This document shows positions 14,301 through 25,000 of a DNA stretch of 64,000 nucleotides, in pieces. The notes under the pieces are model-generated. The model had not been told where the DNA came from. It searched no databases and was given only the letters and a program-made list of their open reading frames with translations. The DNA comes from Helicoverpa zea (lineage: Eukaryota > Arthropoda > Insecta > Lepidoptera > Noctuidae): positions 6,758,001 to 6,822,000 of the forward strand of contig NC_061482.1 in NCBI RefSeq assembly GCF_022581195.2, given 5' to 3'. The position numbers and the translations under genes were made by a program. Each line of letters begins with the position of its first letter. Position 1 is the first letter of the stretch.

Positions 14301-17300
14301 GCTGCGTGAACATCGCGTTTTGCTGCCCTGCGGCATGTGTGAAGAGTGCAAGCGACGCGCTCGAGGCGAGCACGCGGCGCTCGAGTTGCGTTCTTACCCC
14401 TTCGCCCGCTATCCCCGCCGCCCGCTAAACGCCTTAGCAGTTAAACGTCAAGGAGAGCGGCGCGTGCGCGCCGCGAGCGCGCTGCAAGTGCCGCAGGGCA
14501 GCAAAACGCGACGCTCACGCGGCGCGCTCGCGACGCACGCGCGGCGCCCGCGCTACTCACACGCCCGAGGATCGCGCACGCCTAATGTGGTGGCCTAAGC
14601 TGGGACTCCACCGAAATGTTTGCATTAGTTCACGAATAGGCAAAATGTACGTATCTGAGAGAGTCCACTTCATGTGTTCGTACTTGAAACCTGCAGTTTT
14701 GCCAAGATTTTCAAAATGTACGCTCGCAATTTGTCATTTCTTGGTGGAGCCAGCAAATCAAAAGAAACATAAGTGTTGTATACTGTGCGTCACTATCGCA
14801 CACTGGGAAAATTTCGCTCTTCCGGAGGACGTTTATATACCATATTTTGTGTCACACGTAAACAGGACGTAAGTATCCACCGAAACACTTTCAAAGATCT
14901 GATGAACGAACAAATCAGACCTGACTTGGTCACCTGGGGCCAATCAGAGCTCTATGAAGCGATAATACGCTTTGGCTCCTACTGTTATTGTGGTTTCTGA
15001 AAATTTATTCACCTCATTCAACGATGAATGTAATTCTGATGGTACTATTAAGAACACTTGCTTAGCGCAGAAGCTGACGTTGGCAGGTCAACTCTTTTGA
15101 CTTCTCGAATAGGATACCATTGGTTTTTGTGCAATGCACACCTGCAATGCATTCTGGATTAGGATAGGATATAGGTGGATAGGATTTGCAACAGAGAACA
15201 ATTCTGTCTTTGTAATTGAATGATATCAAACGTAGTTTTATATAAAAGGTTTTTTTTTAGACTTGGCTCGGGTCTAACTGAGACTGTTCGTAATCGTGAA
15301 CAGTGTATTAATTGCGATCGGAAGTTGAAAGTAAGCATGTCTCTGGTATGCGACGTGTATTTTGTACGTTTTCAGACGCGATAAGGCAGCTCCCATTTCT
15401 TATCTGCACTTTGTATCTGGGCTGGTTTTTAAAGCTACAGAAGCCTACATTATCTCACGCTTAGCAGCGCTTGCGAGAGATAGATCCTGATTTCTTCTAG
15501 GATTAAGTTTTCATATTTTGCATCAGAAAAAATAATACTATACACTCAAAGTAATTTGTTTAAGGCCACCACATTAGTGGAAGATAAGCTAAACTATGTT
15601 TATGAAAAAATCCTGATATGAACTCCATCTGTAACTTTAAATTATAATTAATTGTTCCACTAAAGTCATCATTTTTGACATAATGTTCAAAAAATAATTT
15701 AGATGGCACCGTTTTAAATTTGGCTGAGATCTATTAATTTTCCTTTCATCAAGGTAATAATTATAGTTGGATTTTGATGTGGCACGGCAAACTGACAAAC
15801 ACTATTGAAATGTCTATCGAAAAATTACACTACGTGTTAAAATATGGTGAATTACGGAAAATACACAACTCCATCTATTGAAATAATAGTATATAAAGAA
15901 TGTAAATGGTAATTCATTGTTATTTACCACCTCGCTTCTTGATGTATTTTATTTACCACAGATGGAGCTACTTTAACCTGTACTGTTTTGTCAAACAGAT
16001 TGCGTGTCGTAATATTTTACATCTTGAATTCACTAAATTAATCATATCTTTTGATAGAGTGAACCGATTTCGATGAAACAAAGCCTAAGTAATACCCCAA
16101 GTTACGTAGAACTTTTGTATATAAGCATTGTCTGCATTAAATTCGTAGATTTTACGTGAATCCCGAACAAACAATCACTTTCTACAGATTTATTATATGT
16201 ATAGACAGACTATAATGACCCATAAACCTTATTGGATATAAATAAGAACTCTGTTTAACCTCACATATGTGCTACGAGTAGTTATATTCAGACCCACAGG
16301 ACTCGTAGCGAATGTTCGCAAGCGTTTTTGAAATTCTAATTTATACGCGTGGATAAATGTGACGTAGGTTTTGGACATGATAGCAAGAAAGTATGTTTAC
16401 CAAAACTGTTCTTACCAAATGAGAAATCTCAGACTTATTTAGTTTTTCAATTAGTAGAGCCTGCGTATAGTTTTCGTCACATTGATATGCACGTTTGTAT
16501 ATGTGCAGTGTTTTGTTTGTACATTGACTACAATGAAGTCCAGGCTCTCATTAGCTAATTTTGGAGTGGCACGGTTACCTGACGAAAACTGTACGCAGAC
16601 CCTGCAGTGCTGGGCGACGATATCACAATTATTGCTGGCGAATACTTTTTAAATTGTATATGGAATGTGCCTTGCGAAACCACAATAATAGCTGTTGATA
16701 TATCAATGACACCGACAAGGTCCCGCTATCGAGAGCCGATTGGATCGATATCACAATACACCGATTAGAAACATTTTGTATGCATGAGCTACAATTAAAA
16801 ACCTTTTGCAGGTTATAATCGTCGTTTTTTAGAATCAACACCATCGTTTGATGAAGTTGGCAAAAAACAAAACACGACTCACAGCAGTCGTACAGCACGC
16901 TCTGTTAAACTGACAAACCATCCAGTGGAAAGTTTCCTATCTCCGACGGTTTAACAAACATTTGATTTGTTTTTGCTTGTTAGAAAGTTTCACATATTTT
17001 ACAATTCTGTCCATTTAAAATCAACAAACCCATATCGTAAACAATATTTTTCTTCGTCCTCCACACTTTTAATTGCCGAGTTTAATTAAAATTCCCCATC
17101 TTTTAAAGGTCACTAAAATATTTAAGCAATTATTGTTGTGCTCTTTTTCAATGCATAATAATTAGAGTTATTTCCAATAACAATATTCTTCGGACTGATA
17201 ACCATAAATTATATCCCTTCGATCCAATGTATGTATGTTCTGTGTCTACTATTGACCATTACGTAGTCCTGTTACGAATACTTTATTTAATACATATTTT

Positions 17301-19031
17301 TTTTAATGCTGTTCTGTCGTCAATAACATTATGCAAATGCTGTCGACTGTCGGTGTCATTCTCTTGCGTGTGCGTGTCGAGTTGGGCAGCGATGTTGGTG
17401 TGACCGCCAGGGTGACGTGTGTGTTTGCGCAGGAGCTTCGGCGCGAAGTGCTCCAAGTGCTGCCGCGGCATCTCGTCGTCAGACTGGGTGCGGAAGGCGC
17501 GGGAGCAGGTCTACCACCTGGCCTGCTTCGCGTGCGACGCCTGCGGCCGCCAGCTCTCCACCGGCGAACAGTTCGCCTTGCATGAGGACAGGGTGCTCTG
17601 CAAGCCACATTATCTTGAAACCCTTGATGGAGGATCCATTTCATCAGATGGTGAGTGGTCTCAATCAATCTGTCCTTTTAGTCTTGATTTTTGGATCGTT
17701 GAATTCCCCAGAAGCTCCCATCCCTTAACAAAGACAATACACAGTCATCATCCTCCGAGCCTTTTTCCCAAACTATGTTGGGGTTAGCTTCCAGTCTAAC
17801 CGGATTCAGCTGAGTACCAGTGCTTTACAAGAAGAGACTGCCTATCTGACCTCCTCAACCCAGTTACCCGGGCAACCCGATACCCCTTGGTTAGACTGGT
17901 GTCAGAATTACTGGCTTCTGACTACCCGTAACGACTGCCAAGGATGTTCAATGACAGCCGGGACCTACAGTTTAACGTGCCATCCGAAACACAGTCATTG
18001 GTGTCTAAGATATACTTAGAAAGTACATACAAACTTAGAAAAGTTGCATTGGTACTTGCCTGACCTGGAATCGAACCCGCGCCCTCATACTCGAGAGGTT
18101 GGTTCTTTGCCCACTAGGCCACCACGACTTTTTAGAATCACAAAGACAATACACAGTATTACTTTGGAATTCCCTTATGACAATCGAAACCACGTAGATA
18201 ATGTTAAACAATATTTGCAAAAACAATGTGAACCACAGACGGGTGCGACTCAGAAGGTTACCACAAGAGCAAGGCGAAGCGGGTGCGCACCACATTCACG
18301 GAGGAGCAGCTGCAGGTGCTGCAAGCCAACTTCCAACTGGACTCGAACCCCGACGGCCAGGACTTGGAGCGGATCGCCCAGGTCACAGGCCTCAGCAAGC
18401 GAGTCACGCAGGTGTGGTTCCAGAACAGCCGCGCGCGACAGAAGAAACACCAGCATACCGGGAAGGGGAAGCAAGGCCAATGTTAGTATAACCAGAACAA
18501 GGTTGTATGGTAGGAAGTATGTGCCTCGTTCATGACAAAAGATTTAATACGTTTTGAACATTCCTGTCTTGGGATTTGTCCAGATTCTGAGTTTTGATAA
18601 GATGCACATATTTTCTATTGCTATTAAAAATAGCGTATTTTTCACACAATGCACTTTTGGCGAATTATCTCAATATCATATTGGTATCACTTGCCTAGCG
18701 AGTGTGTGCTCAGCGAATGGTTTCGTCTGTGTTATCGTTTCATGTGTTTACGTGTTTGGTGTGTTACACAGTGGTGTCCCGAGACGCGGACCCGGCGGGG
18801 TTTGGTCGGCCCATCAACCTGCACCTCACCTACTCCTTCCAGAACAAGCCACCTTTTGTTCCAATAGGTAAGCACTAGGATTCACTTCTGTTACGTTACC
18901 TTCAGTTATTAGCTGCAGACATAAATGGTAATAATGTTATTCTGTTTGCAGATGGAACGTCTTTCACGGATTCCTCAATGGATGAGCTGTCAGAGGACTC
19001 GTCGATCCACTGCATGCAGAGTGAAGTGTGA
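2307..19031 (+). CDS. Awh: LIM-homeobox transcription factor, Arrowhead/Lhx6-8 class
   Basis: This is a nuclear DNA-binding regulator; in Drosophila, Arrowhead is needed for abdominal histoblast and salivary imaginal cell formation. Coding exons: 2307-2360 (proposed), 3880-4061, 17433-17650, 18239-18481, 18772-18867 and 18952-19031. All junctions are GT-AG and the phases agree. Exon 3880-4061 encodes LIM1 (CxxC, WHTAC, then CRCCVC and a closing CKQDY). Exon 17433-17650 encodes LIM2 (KCSKCCRG, HLACFAC, CKPHY). Exon 18239-18481 encodes the homeodomain (about residues 164-223; helix 3 reads VWFQNSRARQKKH). The tail holds INLHLTYSFQN and ends SSMDELSEDSSIHCMQSEV, then TGA. The homeodomain segment TGLSKRVTQVWFQNSRARQ and the tail fit fly Arrowhead better than other LIM-HD classes. 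With the proposed first exon the protein is 290 residues, the usual size. The first exon is the uncertain part; the rest is firm. Confidence 0.9.
3057..3133 (+). repeat. (ATC)n microsatellite joined to a LINE-type 3' tail
   Basis: About eight ATC units are followed by a segment containing GTCCACTGCTGAACATAGGC. The same motif recurs in this window at 32284-32395 and, in other orientations or more decayed, near 41190-41262 and 61985-62025. This motif next to ATC/GATGAT repeats is a familiar 3' end of non-LTR elements in moths. Only the tail is present, without coding sequence. Confidence 0.6.
5233..5484 (-). repeat. tRNA-derived SINE
   Basis: On the minus strand the 5' head has an A-box-like TGGCGCAAAGG and a B box, GGTTCGATTCC, as in tRNA-derived SINEs. 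A non-tRNA body follows (through TTGGTCGTGGTCTGGGTG) and ends near 5233. The head does not close into a good tRNA cloverleaf and continues straight into the body, so it is not a functional tRNA gene. Confidence 0.7.
13660..13760 (-). repeat. Lep1-like Helitron remnant
   Basis: On the minus strand this resembles the 3' end of the Lep1-like elements: a bulk ending GTTGCGGGCAACAGCTAGT next to ATCCCG-type text. Strongly decayed. It is grouped with the better copies at 45400-45590, 47460-47650 and 54390-54605. Confidence 0.4.
14000..14175 (+). repeat. Decayed SINE body, plus orientation
   Basis: The segment includes CAGAAGCCAGAAAGTCTGTC, a GACTGGAAGCCAACACCAAC stretch and CATAGTTGGGGAATAGCTGG, and ends in GATGATGA. 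It is the reverse complement of the SINE body seen at 17746-18139. The tRNA head is not recognisable. Confidence 0.5.
14241..14590. mobile_element. GC-rich foldback (TIR) element
   Basis: The ends are near-perfect inverted copies: CCACATTAGGCGTGCGCGAT at the left and its complement at the right. Each arm is about 100 bases long and extends to GTTTTGCTGCCCTGCGG at its inner edge. The interior is also very GC-rich. No transposase is encoded; the open frame that crosses it comes from its base composition. It is probably a non-autonomous DNA element. Confidence 0.7.
16454..16608. mobile_element. Short TIR element (possible MITE)
   Basis: Left end GCCTGCGTATAGTTTTCGTC and right end GACGAAAACTGTACGCAG are imperfect inverted copies of about 20 bases, 100-odd bases apart. 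No target duplication was recognised. Confidence 0.4.
17746..18139 (-). repeat. Full-length tRNA-headed SINE with 18 bp target duplication
   Basis: Perfect 18 bp direct repeats (ACAAAGACAATACACAGT) lie at 17728-17745 and 18140-18157. On the minus strand the head, near 18044-18130, has an A box inside GGTGGCCTAGTGGGCAAAG and a B box, GGTTCGATTCC. The body runs left to a GATGATG tail. It sits in the intron between the LIM2 and homeodomain exons. The intact duplication points to a fairly recent insertion. Confidence 0.85.
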
Positions 19032-19700
19032 GCTTGCGAGCATTTGCATCCTCGGCGTCACAGTGGCGCCATCTGTACATAATATACTCGCCATATCTTA
19101 CAACGTACATACAAGTCTCTAATACTGCTAGATATTGCCATGTACAACACAAGTAGTGTATGTTCGAAATTCGGCATGTTTGCCATAGGTCTTACTACTT
19201 TCTCGTATTAATGCAATGTTTTTAGAACTGGTGCAAGCCAGTTGTAGCTAGTTTGGATCATCCTGCTAAACTAATGTTAATATATCTGCAGTTTCTGAAA
19301 CTAACATTAAAATGTTTAATATTAATATACCTGTAATTCGAGACTTGTTATTCCCGGGTAAGAATTTTTCATTGACACGTATTTATTTAAAATAATGGAT
19401 AGCAAAGTTTATATAAGAATCTGTGAGAATCATTGTAACTAGCTTTGAAATTAATGTAAACTATAAGTTTCCACTCATTTTATGTAATGTACATAGTTAT
19501 ATTTATTTATTTATTTGTTTCTAGTTACTGTGATACATTCTCGATCGATTATTTATAATTGATGACTTGTTAAATTGCAATTCAGTTCTGACTTTCATCT
19601 TATGTCATGCATCTTACACATACTTTAAAGTAGTTAAGTGCCAAATTGTAATTATAGGAGGAACCTAAGTAGTCCAAAATAAAGCAATATAACTTGAGAG
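19032..19700 (+). other. 3' UTR of the Arrowhead-like gene
   Basis: It follows the TGA at 19029-19031. It contains two TGTACATA sites (19074-19081 and 19488-19495), which match the Pumilio consensus TGTANATA, and a run of overlapping ATTTA pentamers near 19500-19520. An AATAAA poly(A) signal lies at 19678-19683. The UTR end is inferred from that signal. Confidence 0.55.
19678..19683 (+). terminator. Poly(A) signal of the Arrowhead-like gene
   Basis: AATAAA about 650 bases after the stop codon, in AT-rich 3' UTR. Confidence 0.5.
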
Positions 19701-20014
19701 AGTGTAAGCAGCTTCGTGTTCTTGTAGGTGTATTTATTAATTACATAATCTCAATAGTTTTATTAAAGTCTAAGATAATAGTACCTACCTTCGTATATCT
19801 AAATGTAATTGAGAGAAAATTTATTGTCACAGCTGCTACGTATCCTGTCTCGGAGGTTTACTGCAGAGTCTTTGCATATCGACTGGACACGTAAACAAAA
19901 GACAACTGAATCGATTTGCCGACTCAACCTTTTATACTAGTTCAAGAACATATTAGGCACCCGCACAGTAAACATAAACAGTAATAATATCAATCCAATG
20001 TCAAAATGTAAATC

Positions 20015-20165
20015 CTACTATTAATATAAACGCAAACGTTGGTAAGAATGTCCGTTTTTACTTATTGACACAAAAACCACTGAATGGATTTTGACGAAAC
20101 TTGACAGTAACATAAATAACATTTAAGCTACTTTATATAAATTTGCGGGAAACAGTTCCCTCGGG
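20015..20165 (+). repeat. Lep1-like Helitron remnant
   Basis: It starts CCTACTATTAATATAAACGC and contains CACTGAATGGATTTTGACGA, as in other Lep1-like copies. The 3' end is lost or decayed after TTTGCGGGAAACAG. Confidence 0.45.
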
Positions 20166-20849
20166 AATTTATTAATTAATAATCTTGGTGTTTTCTTACT
20201 GACTAAAATTAAGTCGTAGGTACCTTTGAAAATCATAATCATAATTTATTTCTATATGTTTTGTAAAAAGTAGATGCGTAAGTTATCCAGCAATTCTAGT
20301 TCTTGTATCTGTCAATTACATTGCTACATGCTAATATAAAGCGTCTACCGAGTATACATTGGATGTTGTTGGGTAGTGTAAATATAAAACTTATGTGCTT
20401 AATTATTTTTTGTATATAAAGCGTAAAAGCATAAGGGGCTGCAACGGACGAACCAGGACAGTGGACCTTCTTATAGTTTATAGTTCATGGTACTTATTGT
20501 ATTCGACATTGGTAACAAACGTGAACTAAGTTCAAGTTGTTTAACATAACATTGTCATGGATTTTAGCCCTGTGCTATTTCCTTAGGAATGATGCCATGT
20601 CTCATAATATATCACGCTGACAAATATTCATGTAATGGTTTTTAATATTTTTCTTCAGGTCGCATTCTTAATGTGTAATCTTCGAACGTTGAACGTAAAA
20701 ATAAGAATATTTCCAGTCGAAGAATTACCTTCATAACAAATGAAAAATATCAAAAACCCAATTTATATTTGAATCAATATCATGGTATCCAACTTAAAGC
20801 AACTTCTAGTAGCTATTTAGTGTGACGTAAGCATGATTAGCTATACTTA

Positions 20850-20982
20850 GGGTGCGTCTCTACACGGTGCAAGTAGCTTGCGCATGTTGAGGCACATGCA
20901 TTTTAAAAACGTCCGGATATAGTGACTCGCCCACTTGCGCATGCGTACTTGCTCCAACTACTTGCACCGTATATTCGCACCC
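20850..20982. mobile_element. PIF/Harbinger-type MITE, copy 1
   Basis: A 133 bp element opens GGGTGCG and closes CGCACCC, with flanking TTA at both sides (20847-20849 and 20983-20985). A 3 bp TTA target duplication is typical of PIF/Harbinger. Inside the ends, CACGGTGCAAGTAGCTTG is mirrored by CAACTACTTGCACCG. A related copy lies at about 35415-35598. Confidence 0.7.
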
Positions 20983-21390
20983 TTAACCAGACTTCTGTAC
21001 GCCAACTTACTCGCTCGTCTGCCACCCCCTTATGTTTTCACGCAGCATAAGATCAATTAATTTATGACGGTAGATTAAATGACATGTAGTGCGCCATCTT
21101 GTCATTTTATTGTAATTAATTAGTTGCTAAAAGTACTAGGTACTTAAGTTTATTCTGTCTGTACAAATTTTTAAATATATTATGTTGGTTATTTATTGTT
21201 TTATTTTCAAAACCCCGATGTTGTTAATGGACAAGCGAGTCGAAACACCAAACAATTAATTACTACTTAGCTGCCAAAGTAAGCTGGGTAGATAATTTAA
21301 TGTCATCTTTCTATTACACACGTGATTCAAAATAAAACTTTTGGGGTTCTTTTGGAAGTACAAAAGTCATTATTAACTGATTATATTTTT

Positions 21391-21396
21391 TTATTT
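21391..21396 (-). terminator. Candidate poly(A) signal of phenylalanine hydroxylase
   Basis: TTTATT on the plus strand reads AATAAA on the minus strand in an AT-rich tract about 610 bases after the stop codon. Other AT-rich hexamers are nearby, so the site is tentative. Confidence 0.3.
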
Positions 21397-22005
21397 AATT
21401 TCATTAACTTAACTTATAATAAGCTTAAATTATTTACAATACATATGTAAATCATTGCATCCTTGTGTAATTCTTAAAATAATAATTAATTCACTTAACT
21501 TAATTTCCTAATAATATTCATTTGCCGCGATATTTTAATATGAGGATATTTAAAGCAATGAGAGTATACATTTTAATTTATCCTATAAACTAAACATAAC
21601 TACAGTACTAAATAGGCTTGATATCATTCAGTTGATTGAGAGAAATTGAAAATTAACCAAAGCTGGCCGATTATCGGCTATAATTTTTCATAATGAATAG
21701 AATATAATCATTTGAATTATTATGAGTGTTGGTCCAGCCAAACCACTGTTGACTAAAGTGTTGAACTATCTTTAGCTGTCCTTAAGAACTGCTAAAGTAG
21801 TAGGTGTCCCTTTTTAGTTTAGGAGACACTTAAATTTTAAGGGCTACTGGTGAAAACGGGCATTAGAACTTCAAGGTTTAAGTACTTGTAGGTAACAATA
21901 GTTCTGAAACTGCATAGCCCGAATCTCTAAATACACATAATCATTAACTGCACTGTCTGGGTGTCCGTATTAGTAGCTTTACTATACCTGATGCCATCTC
22001 CACGT

Positions 22006-25000
22006 CTATAACTTCTCCATGGCGTTGAGGAGTAGATTCATCTCCTGGTGGACTTCACGCAAGAGATCCCTCATCTGGCGAGACGAGTCGAGGATGTCCA
22101 CGCTCTGTGTGTAAGGGTTGTATCTGACGCCGAAGTCACGGGGGATCTTCTGTGCGAATTTACTGGAAAAGAGAGTAAGTATAAGGTGAGTCGATTAATA
22201 TGTTGTAGCTTAGTATACGAATAACATTTAACCAATAGCATCAATCTACTAACAACAAAATATAGGTAACCAACAAATGTATAATTGATTGACCAGGCTA
22301 GTTAGGTACTTTTTACAGTACTTATCCCACTAAATTAGAATTCTATCAACCCATACTAATGTAATATTCATATCATGTATTAAAAATTTACCAATAATTC
22401 AGAATCACTAATTAGGTTCCTACATTTTAGTATATTTACTTATACTTGTCAAAAACTCACATCATTCTCTCCTTAGCATCTTCAAAACTGTTGGCTACAA
22501 AGTAGACGGGCTGGTACTCAGTAATGGGGTACTTCGTGTCGCCTGTGGTGTCAGGGTCGAACTCCCTCAGCTCTGGCTGATCAGACAAGCAGTACTGTAG
22601 CTCCCCGAAGGACGACAGCAGGCCAGCACCAAACGCCTTCAGCTTGCCTTCTTGTCGGCACAGACCGAACTCTACGGTGAACCAGAAACACTGGAACGGA
22701 AAGGCGGATCATAAAAATACTACTGATATTATAAATGTGAAAGTTCGTGAGAATGTATGGATGTGTGTTTGTTATTCTTTACAGACAGATTTGGTTGAAA
22801 TTTGGTGTGTAGATAGGTGATATCCTAGATACTGGACCTGGACATGGGCTACTTTTTACCACCACACCACGCGGGCGAAGCCACGAGCGGAATCTAGTCT
22901 GATATAGTTTCATAATAAAAAAACCTGCATACATGCACTGAACATTTAATATAAAAGCACAAGCAATTTTACTCATACTTACGGTAGCAAGTTTCTCAAT
23001 GTAATCATCAGGCGCTCCGAGGGAGGCGAGTCCGATTTCCTGTGAGAACTGTGCGAAGGCGGGGTCAGCGAACAGAGGTGCGTGGCCGAGGAGCTCATGG
23101 CAGACGTCTGGTTCCGGTGTGTACAGTGGCCTGGAGTGATGTCTGATGTACTGGGTGCTGTGGAAGACGCGGAACGCTAGCCCAGCGAGGAAGTCGCGGG
23201 ATGATAGTAGACCCGCCACTGGCCGGAGGGTGAAGCCTGTGCAGTCTGAAATTAAAAGCGAGGGTGATCAGTCTAAGTCCCTAATCTAATCATCATTATA
23301 TATTAGGTTAATATTTTGTCTTTTTATTAACTCTTTTATTTTTATATTAGCTTCATTTTTTTTTAACATAACATTTTTGTAATCTATACTAATATTATTA
23401 TATAAAGAGGAAAACTTGGCTTGTTTGTTTGGTTGTAATGGATAAACTCAAAAACTACTGGGCCGATTTTAAATATTCTTTCACCATTAGCAAGCTATAT
23501 TATCTGCAAGTAATAAGGCTATAGGCGTCGTCCTAATTGGCAGCGATCGCACGATGGCGCGATGCGTTTTTCATCTCACGATCTCACTATCTCACTTGCG
23601 AGGTTCAAATAGGACACTCTGATGAAATCTGTATGTTTGAACTCATCGAACGACGAGAACGCATCGTGTCATCGTACAATCGCTGTCAATTAGGACGACG
23701 TCTTAGATGAAAAACGCATCGCGCCATCGCGCGATCGCTGCCAATTAGGACGACGCCATATTTTATCCCGGTGCGGGCAGTAGATCTCACGGGACGCGGG
23801 TGAAACCGCGGGAAAACGGCTAGTATGACATAAGCTCACCTTTAAGGAAATTAGAGACGTCCTCTAATTGTGGAATATTATCTTCCCTGTAACCACAATT
23901 CTCAATGAGCAGGGGGAACACGTGGTTGTGTTCCTTGCAGGCGTGTGTGGGGTACAGTTCTGTGAGTTTCCTGAACACCGCCCCCCATGTGGCAATCTCC
24001 TCCTTGGTATAGTCAACATGAGGTAGTGGCTGGCCGTACTTGTAGTTGTATGCAATGTCAGCGAAGTACTTGCGGCGAGCGCGGTACTCCGGGTCTGTGA
24101 AGCCGGGGTGGTCGGAGTCCAGTTCCGCGCCATAAGATAGGATTTGGTTTGCGAATCTATCCAAATCACGGATACGACGAGGGAACCAAGGCACCGCATC
24201 TAGTGAAGAACAGTTGTTGATTAATATTTTAGACAGACCACTGAGCAATTTGAATAGCAGGTTAGATATAGTAGCAATTTAACAAAACAAACTTTCTAAA
24301 ACAACTTACATCTGTTATCCTTATAATTTCTAGAGATGATATTCAAATAACCAACGTTATTCTTGAGCTCATCAAGGGCGGCTCCAAAGTCTCCAGCTCC
24401 ATGCTCGCATTCCACCATGAACTCGTAACCCGGTCTTCTGGCAGAGGAACGGGACTCGATGTGCATGAGGTTGACTCCATGTGAGGAGAAAACGCTAAGG
24501 AACTTAGCGAGCGCGCCAGCTTCGTCAGGGGTCGCCGGAGAGAACAGAAGCCATGTCGACTTGCTGGAGTCACGACCCTCACGGATGTAGTTGCCTCCCT
24601 CCATCAGTTTTGGCTGGAACAAGTAATTATTATTATTGTAGAATGTTTGTTCAAAAATAAATTATAGCAATTTATTTTTGGAGGACTCTCTCCGGACACA
24701 GGATCACGAGTAATGATCCCGTGTCTAAAACTAGATGAATAAACAAGGGTCCAGATCCAAACAATTTCACAATTGTATCAATCAAATGCATTGTCATAAC
24801 TATCGGGAAGCAAACACTAGAGCATTTGAAGTGAAACTATTATGTCACTGGCGTCATAGGTCCATACAGTTGATAAGAGGGGCGGCGCACTAAATAGGCC
24901 ACATCCAGGTTGCGCGGAGAATTATCGCGATAACCCCGGGGTGGCCACAGCGGTTGTTGGTCCACGCTCATCACATACTGCTCTCAAGTGACAGATAACC

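Larger units (their letters stand above)
4062..17432 (+). other. 13.4 kb intron of the Arrowhead-like gene
   Basis: It lies between the LIM1 exon donor (AA/GTGAGT) and the LIM2 exon acceptor (GCGCAG). No coding exon was recognised. It contains a tRNA-headed SINE (5233-5484), a decayed SINE body (about 14000-14175), a GC-rich foldback element (14241-14590) and a small TIR element (about 16454-16608). GC-rich non-repetitive blocks stand out at about 7370-7570 and 11580-12030. Long first introns of developmental regulators often hold enhancers; that is an inference here. Confidence 0.6.

Noticed and set aside
14320..14598. Arg/Ala-rich open frame
   Set aside because: It is produced by the GC-rich foldback arms; no family resemblance and no start context.
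17303..17668. Long frame opposite the LIM2 exon
   Set aside because: Antisense shadow of a firm exon with GC-rich codons.
18044..18130. tRNA gene on the minus strand
   Set aside because: It is the head of a SINE flanked by 18 bp target duplications.
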